A stretch of DNA of 64,000 bases from Candidula unifasciata (taxonomy: Eukaryota; Mollusca; Gastropoda; Stylommatophora; Geomitridae), in NCBI GenBank assembly GCA_905116865.2, contig CAJHNH020007001.1, positions 133,501 to 197,500 on the forward strand. Reading direction: 5' to 3'. The translations under genes were made by a program, and so were the position numbers. A model generated the notes under the pieces. The model saw only the letters and a program-made list of their open reading frames with translations. It was not told where the DNA came from and did no database searches. Position 1 is the first letter of the stretch, and each line of letters begins with the position of its first letter. Below are positions 58,101 through 64,000 of this stretch, piece after piece.

Positions 58101-61100
58101 TGACACCTGTCAGTGATATTAGGGTAAACTAGATTTCCCTACTTAAGAATGTTTGATCAGGGTAGGGGCGGTCAAGAACTGACTGACAGCCATAGTGAAA
58201 AATAACTAGATCCGTAAGGTACTTTGAGGAAAAGGGGGGGGGGGGGGGTTGGCTTAGATTCTCTCACGTAAGACAGTTTTGATACTAGTAAAGGGGAGGA
58301 GTTACCGTTGCAGATGGATTAGCGTACATATTATAATGCTAGGCATCTAAAATTTACTAAATAGTGCTGCCAGCAGGCCAACAAGTTAGATCCTCAGTCA
58401 TTCTAGCTGTGTAGGTCTTGTTTGACAATTTCCTTGAATGTTCCCAGGTATGATTATATATTATTTTCAGTCTTTGATTCATAGGTTAGGAGGCTAGCTA
58501 AGTCTACTCTTCCTGCTCTTATTTATCTAACTACACATTCTGCTTAAAATAGTGCTATATAAGTATTCCGTTACCTCAGTTCAGGGAACTGTTAAACCAT
58601 TCTTTTTTCTTGTATGTTTGTATCACATGTTTTTCAGTGTATGTTTTTATTTTTATAAAATGAGACTCGTATAATAAAATGTAATGAAATTAAAATGTTT
58701 TAACCATCAACCAAAACATGAATCTGAACTGTGGGGAAATTATGCCCACATGTGCAGCCATGTGGTTGCCCACCATGAGCTCACTAAATGTGTACACCTT
58801 TACATAGGATTGAAAACCGCGGGGAATAATTCACTGTCACGGGAAAGATAATATTCCGGACAGCATGCATATATAAAATGTTTAGGGTTTTCTGCACAAT
58901 ACCTGCACCACGTGTTCATATCGAAACAATGTCAGCCATTTTAGAAATCTGAGTGAATACAAACAACAGACTTAGGAAGTCAGCTGTCATGACAGTACAT
59001 GAGAGGGAAGGCAGGATACGTAGGACATCAGTGTGAGTCATAAGAGCTTTATTCTAGACCAGAGAGAATGTGGAATATGAAGAGGAGATGTTGGAAATAT
59101 TTTTTTAGTATATGCAGGCTTGGTGTATTTACATATGTGTTTGTTTCAATGATTATAGTTCCTATTGGGGTGATGACCAGTCAGTTCTGATAGCAGAAAC
59201 AGAGTGTCTACGTGCTCGAACCTACATTGGGAGATTGGCAAGCTGGGAAGAAGCTATAACAGCTAGGAAAAGCTAGGAAAGACCTCAACTTGAGGGCTCT
59301 CTGCGGTTCTAGTTTATAAAATTCACAAAGTTACGTCTTTTGTTCGTAAACTTATCACTGTCATTATAACTTCACTCTAATCTCAGGTGCTCAGTTCTCT
59401 AGTTGAAGCATCTTATTACCGCCACACAATCACTGCAGTATGTGCTCAGGGGTCTGTCTTTCTGCTCCACAATCACAGGCAGCAGATTCACGCGTAAAAA
59501 GTGTGACTGACTGCTGTTTTGAGCCAGTCATATTAACGTTGCAAAACGTCATCTCCCCGAACAATTAGATGAATGTAAACTTTTTTTCTTTTTTGAACCG
59601 ACATTTCTGTGGCATCTGGTTAAGGTGGCTGGTAACTGCGCTTAATAAAACTACTTAGACGTCCACATAAAGCAGTGTTTGTATTCCTGTATGTAATGTG
59701 TCGCTGGAACAAATCTTCCTTGCACGGTTGAATAATGTCTGCACTAGGCCACGCTTATATTGCATGGTTGTAGAACTGTTGAAATGGATACGATGACCTG
59801 TCCAAGTGTCTTTATCATAAACTGACCTTTTAATAGTTCCATCATCTCTTTGTCTACTCAAAATGTCCAAAAACGGCCAAGACACTGCGATGTTTTTGAG
59901 TATTTCCATTTTAAAAATATCTTTGAGCATCTTCTTCTTTGCGATTATCGGCTGTAAATTCCGGTGGAAAGTTCTGGCTGTTCGCCAACTGCTGGAGTTC
60001 AATCCTGTTCCCTAACGTTTTTTCGTATGCATCCGTTTTACATATCTGGCTTATCTGTAAGCAGACTGTTGGTTCGTTCCTCGCCTCTCAAGCAGATGTT
60101 GCAGTTGACGTATATTTCCCACTTTGGTATGTGTGGTACGATTATAATTTTTGTTACCTTACAGTTTAACTCTAAACCTAGTTTCTCACTGTGAACTATT
60201 ATTGCATACATCAAATTGCTGGAGGTCCTTTTCATTTCTTTCATTTAACAGTTTATCTTCTCCCTTTATAATGTTACTGATGTGGCATTCTATCACGTTA
60301 ACTCCTTTCACAGGTTTTAGATTTCACATACTATTTTAATTATGTACAGGAAACAAATTAAGAAACTACAAACTGACGCCAACCTCTCTTGACTGGTTGG
60401 TACAGACCTACCTCATTAACGATAAAAATAATTTTTTTGTAATTATAAAACCATATATTTAGTTAATTACACTAGCAATCATTTAGATATGACATTTGTT
60501 ACTGATAATATATGGCTCAAAACAGCAGTCAGTCACACTTTTTACGTGTGAATCTGCTGCCTGTGATTGTGGAGCAGAAAGACAGACCCCTGAGCACATA
60601 CTGCAGTACTGCCCTTACCTCTCCCAGCAAAGACTGTGGATCTGGCCCAGGGGATCCACATTGCGAGAGAAGCTATAGGGGACCGGTGGCGACCTTAAAC
60701 GCACAATCCTATTTGTGACCCAGACGGGACTCAATGTTTAGCATCACTGATGTTGAACGCAGAAGAAGAAGAAGAAGAAGAAGAAGAAGAAGAAGAAGAA
60801 GAAGAAGAAGAAGAAGAAGAAGAAGAAGAAGAAGAAGAAGAAGAAGAAGAAGAAGAAGAATGTTTACGCAGCCTTGTCTGTTGTCAGATTTAAAACCACC
60901 TTAATCCTTACGCCACCGGTGAAAGAACCAGTCGACGTATGCCATTTTTAAATGTATTTACAAATTTAAATGCACCTATAATGCTGCAGAACATATTCTA
61001 CTATAGGTTGTAAAAGCATTGTAAAATATTAGCAACTCAACAACAACGAATCAGGTGACTGGCAGGGGAATAAAAAAAACACCAGCCACTTTGTGTCATA

Positions 61101-62357
61101 TTTTATACTCTGGGCACATTTTAACCAAGGAGGTTGCATTTTTAATTATTTACATTTCAACTAACCGTAGATTAATGAGATTTGGGAATGCGACCGCAAT
61201 AAACCAGTTTAGTCCAGAATTATGCAGACAACAAGACATGCTCTTCACCTTGCGTTTACCCTGGTGAAACAGACAGTTTTAGAGTAGTCGATTTTGTATT
61301 TCAATTCTAAGAATTCGTTTATTTGCTTCATTTTAATAATTTGTTAATGTAGAATGCACCTGACCAGATGCAGCGAAATTTTTCTGGCAATAAATTGAAC
61401 ATTGGCTTTTATTTTGATAATGCGATATAATAATCTACTAAAACAAGTGGGCGAACTCAAAATTTTTTGGAAACATAACATTAGACAGCAGACTGCACAG
61501 AGAGGTCAGGTTCACAAACCAACAAGTCAACGGTGTTAGATATCAACTTTACCCAATACCAAAACACCTAGTAATGCCAATATAAACTAAAAGACAAATC
61601 ATTAACGCACTACTTTTTTTTTTAACCAGCATTATGTTACCAATGGCAAACCTTGGCGCTAATAAAAGAACCAAAAAAAAAAAAACAAAAAAAAAATGGA
61701 AACTAACGACACGTGAAATGAGATGTTTGAGAAAAAGCAGTCAAAGTAACAAAAAGAGAACCATATAAAAAATCATAGATATCATTACAATGCTGGGAAC
61801 AACACATGAAATAGTTACGGACAGGTGTTATTCCCACCATAACAAAGACTGACATGGTTTAGTCACCTGTTCAAAATTAACCCAGCGTTATCAGTTGCAA
61901 GAGTATAATATGAGAATGTGAGCATCAAGAGAAAGGTCAAGATGAATATAAATAGATGAAATTAACAACTTACTGAAATTCAAAAATATCACCATGCAGC
62001 AAGCTAACGTGCGCGAACTATAACATAAGCCCATTATTAGCCGTGCCTGCGATGCCCAACAGCATTAAGCAGAGAAAGACAATAAGATAGATAGAACATA
62101 ATGTTTTACCGGTCGGTAGGGCTCACTTTGCAAACAAAGTCCTCCCAAAGTGAATGGATCTCTTGCTCTCCATCAGATACTTCCACCTGGAGACGAGTGT
62201 GTTGGTCTCCTGGACGCTAAACAGTTCTTGATAGTCTGCATCCAAAAACATCGTGACTTGCCATTCCGGAGACAGATCAGCTACATCGTAAGTAATTTGG
62301 TTATCACACTCTTTGTACCAAGAGCATCCCATTCTTCTAGAGAATCGATGCAGAGCG
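54965..62357 (-). CDS. Unrecognised multi-exon gene, three terminal exons
   Basis: I do not recognise this protein. Exons 62127-62357, 56801-57038 and 54965-55195 join with matching phases (2+1, then 0) into 233 codons ending in TGA. The first visible exon starts mid-codon at a good acceptor (TCCACAG), so at least one more exon should lie upstream, right of 62357. Visible features: SWYKECDNQITYDVADLSPE, QVTMFLDADYQELF, SRWKYLMESKRSI, FFLYAPETQKFFFREREKV, PIRPYDWQRYPLFKSHVRRV, HYPEELARHLNRM. The last exon is polar with SPSNNSQESPQK. No signal peptide, membrane segment or catalytic motif is visible. Aromatic-rich conserved-looking text and consistent splicing argue for a real gene. Support from splicing is good, function is unknown. 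Confidence 0.72.
55688..55905 (-). mobile_element. HP-family element (hairpin end, GACT tail)
   Basis: Inverted relative to 20541. Right end TTTCGTCC-TAAAAA-GGACGAAA hairpin (55887-55907), AGCCAGGGTGGGGCTTC, CGGTTTCTGGGACC on the minus strand, and a (GACT)n tail at the left (55677-55693). Lies in the intron between the last two exons of the unrecognised gene. Confidence 0.82.
56277..56445 (-). mobile_element. HP-family element, hairpin end missing
   Basis: ACCCCACCAGGATATCACGC, GATAAACACCCGGTGACACA, GAGGTCCCAGAAACTGCGTT and GCGGCCCCCGGCAACAGCCA. It ends in GCAAAATAAAGAAAAATTG without the hairpin. Confidence 0.78.
56470..56705 (-). mobile_element. SINE-B copy with complete tRNA-like head
   Basis: Minus strand: TCTGTGGCTAAGTCGATGCG (A-box region), GCTGGGTTCGATCCCAGCTG (B box within a stem), then GGTTTCGACAGTGGTATCAA, GGCAATGGCAAACTACTGGA, CTAGAAAAACTACACAACAG and the AGGATACGCAACTAACC end. 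Reference copy for the family. Confidence 0.87.
56801..57038 (-). CDS. Unrecognised gene, penultimate exon
   Basis: Acceptor CTTCACCCAG, donor GGAGAG|GTAATC. Encodes FFLYAPETQKFFFREREKV through MREVHHGYSNMKIIYGE, 79 codons plus one base. Confidence 0.75.
57039..59430. other. Intron of unrecognised gene, mostly unassigned
   Basis: Contains an 84-codon plus-strand ORF (57488-57742, QLWSLEGVLKFLEIT) without recognisable family and a G tract near 58238. No known repeat copy was identified in about 2.4 kb. Confidence 0.45.
59437..59535 (-). repeat. Inverted copy of the LINE segment at 60506
   Basis: ACTGCAGTATGTGCTCAGGG...CTGCTGTTTTGAGCCA is the reverse complement of 60506-60606 with about one difference (CGCGT against CACGT). 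Confidence 0.9.
59930..60110 (-). mobile_element. Fam-G copy, partial
   Basis: CTTCTTCTTTGCGATTATCG, CCGGTGGAAAGTTCTGGCTG, GCATCCGTTTTACATATCTG and GCAGACTGTTGGTTCG. Confidence 0.8.
60490..60765 (+). mobile_element. LINE 3' end with zinc-knuckle remnant
   Basis: Frame ESAACDCGAERQTPEHILQY-CP is the CxC..Q...HI...CP knuckle seen at the end of many LINE ORF2 proteins. It reads to a stop, then a short 3' end TTTAGCATCACTGATGTTGAACGC and the (GAA)n tail. Confidence 0.82.
60766..60860. repeat. (GAA)n, about 31 units
   Basis: Pure AAG triplets, an expanded tail of the LINE just before it. Confidence 0.98.
60861..61590. other. Intron sequence, nothing recognised
   Basis: AT-rich. No repeat or exon was identified. 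Confidence 0.45.
61590..62080 (+). mobile_element. LINE-E RT C-terminal fragment, decayed
   Basis: Readable pieces MLPMANLGA, TREMRCLRK-like, NPALSVARV and MNINR follow the order of an RTE-type RT end. An A-rich interruption lies at 61675-61697. Confidence 0.5.
62127..62357 (-). CDS. Unrecognised gene, first visible exon
   Basis: Acceptor TCCACAG, donor GCAAA|GTGAGC. ALHRFSRRMGCSWYKECDNQ through KRSIHFGRTLFAK. It contains an ATG at the RRMGC position, so it could also be a first exon with that Met as start. The acceptor-like upstream text makes an internal exon more likely. Confidence 0.7.
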
Positions 62358-62627
62358 CTGTGGACGTTTGTAGAGAAGGACACGTAAAGCGAGTTAGCGT
62401 GTATGGATAATGTATGAAAATGCAAGAATTTTAAACAAACAGGCGGACAAAAACAGGCGGATGTATGTACCGAGGTACAGTCCAGATGATAGGTAAAAAG
62501 TCCAGCAAACAGATAGGCATTCAGACACGCGATTGGATAGTCGGACAGGTAGGCCCCCTCCCAAAAAAATGTAAAGGTAAGGGGCTGGGAGTGTAAGTCT
62601 TGTTTAAATGCGAATAAGTAAATGTAT

Positions 62628-62629
<2 letters not shown>

Positions 62630-62701
<72 letters not shown>
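62630..62701. repeat. (TA)n microsatellite
   Basis: About 36 TA units. Confidence 0.98.
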
Positions 62702-62703
<2 letters not shown>

Positions 62704-62814
62704 GCATACACACACATACATACACACAAACACATACAAAAGCGCCCGTAAAAACCTTAATATCGTTAAAAAGATTCCGGAATAAATTACAAAGTAGGCT
62801 AATAGAGTAGCACA

Positions 62815-63560
<746 letters not shown>

Positions 63561-63565
63561 ACACA

Positions 63566-64000
63566 AAAGTAAGGGAACTGATAGATCAGCATTCAGACCC
63601 AGAAGATATCATCATCTACACAGATGGGTCCGTGAAGCGCGGATCAAGGTCAGCATGGGCATACACAGCGCAAAGAAGGGGGAAAACAATACATGAAGAT
63701 AGCGGCGCTTACCAGACAACCACGTCAAGCATGACCATGGAAATAGCCGCTGCTTCTAGAGCTTTAGCATGGGTATCCGAGCAAACCGCCACACAAGCAG
63801 TAATTGTCTCAGACTCAATGAATATGCTTCAGAAAATAGCAACTGGCAGTATGCGCTCTGAATGGATAGAAAGCATTCGGAAATCGCACTTAACTTCCGT
63901 AACCTGGATCTACACACCGGGTCATGCGGGCGTAAAGGGAAATGAGCGAGCGGACCAACTGGCAAGCACAGCACTAATGATTGCGGGAAAAAGCATGGAC
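63566..64000 (+). mobile_element. LINE RNase H domain, open to the right edge
   Basis: An uninterrupted 145-codon frame from just after the microsatellite. It encodes IIIYTDGSVKRGSRSAWAY (first Asp), SSMTMEIAAASRALAW (Glu), AVIVSDSMNMLQKI (Asp) and YTPGHAGVKGNERADQLAS (last Asp). All four RNase H catalytic residues are kept. Related to but distinct from LINE-R (GHAGVVGNEQAD). The 5' side is cut by the microsatellite. Alternative: a recently inserted Jockey/I-type LINE continuing past the window. Confidence 0.88.

Overview
The window is animal nuclear DNA: split genes with GT-AG introns, very dense interspersed repeats and long microsatellites. The mixture of RTE-like LINEs with short tandem tails, several tRNA-derived SINEs and tetranucleotide-tailed non-autonomous elements suggests a mollusc, probably a gastropod. 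That placement is an impression from repeat content and protein similarity, not a computed result.

Three host genes can be supported. (1) The left half (1-33599, minus strand) is the 5' two thirds of a FANCM gene (Fanconi anaemia group M DNA translocase). Thirteen exons were assembled by splice sites and reading frame, giving 735 continuous codons that cover the whole helicase core. The gene runs off the left edge. (2) MAP10, a microtubule-associated protein, lies on the plus strand (37777-43726) with two coding exons and 1047 residues. It is head-to-head with FANCM across about 4.2 kb. (3) An unrecognised gene lies on the minus strand (54965 to beyond 62357). Its last three exons join in one frame and end in a stop.

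Nearly everything else is repeat. Families named here for convenience are: SINE-A (tRNA-headed, about 13 copies), SINE-B (second tRNA-SINE, 4 copies), LINE-R (3' ends of a LINE carrying RNase H, about 11 copies), LINE-E (RTE-like endonuclease/RT LINEs, from nearly complete RT ORFs to short tails), Fam-G (about 280 bp, GAA-tailed, non-autonomous), and HP (hairpin-ended element with microsatellite tails, 4 copies). Several insertions have clear target-site duplications. They include a 2.6 kb LINE (5250-7814), a solo LTR (8164-8570), a 339 bp TIR element (27766-28104), a 2.74 kb TIR element filled with polypurine sequence (21067-23809), and a LINE inside a minisatellite (51075-51674).

Tandem repeats: one 51/55 bp minisatellite occurs at two places in FANCM (1-846 and 3680-4137). 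Others lie at 12086-12265, 16860-17440, 18590-18800, 30120-30690, 47600-48262 and 50985-51890. Large microsatellites lie at 11761-11950, 49270-49422, 60766-60860 and 62630-63560. No CRISPR, operon or bacterial-type system is present. The most unusual items are the polypurine-cargo transposon, the HP family, a decayed copy of the MAP10 start region just upstream of MAP10, and the unrecognised minus-strand gene.
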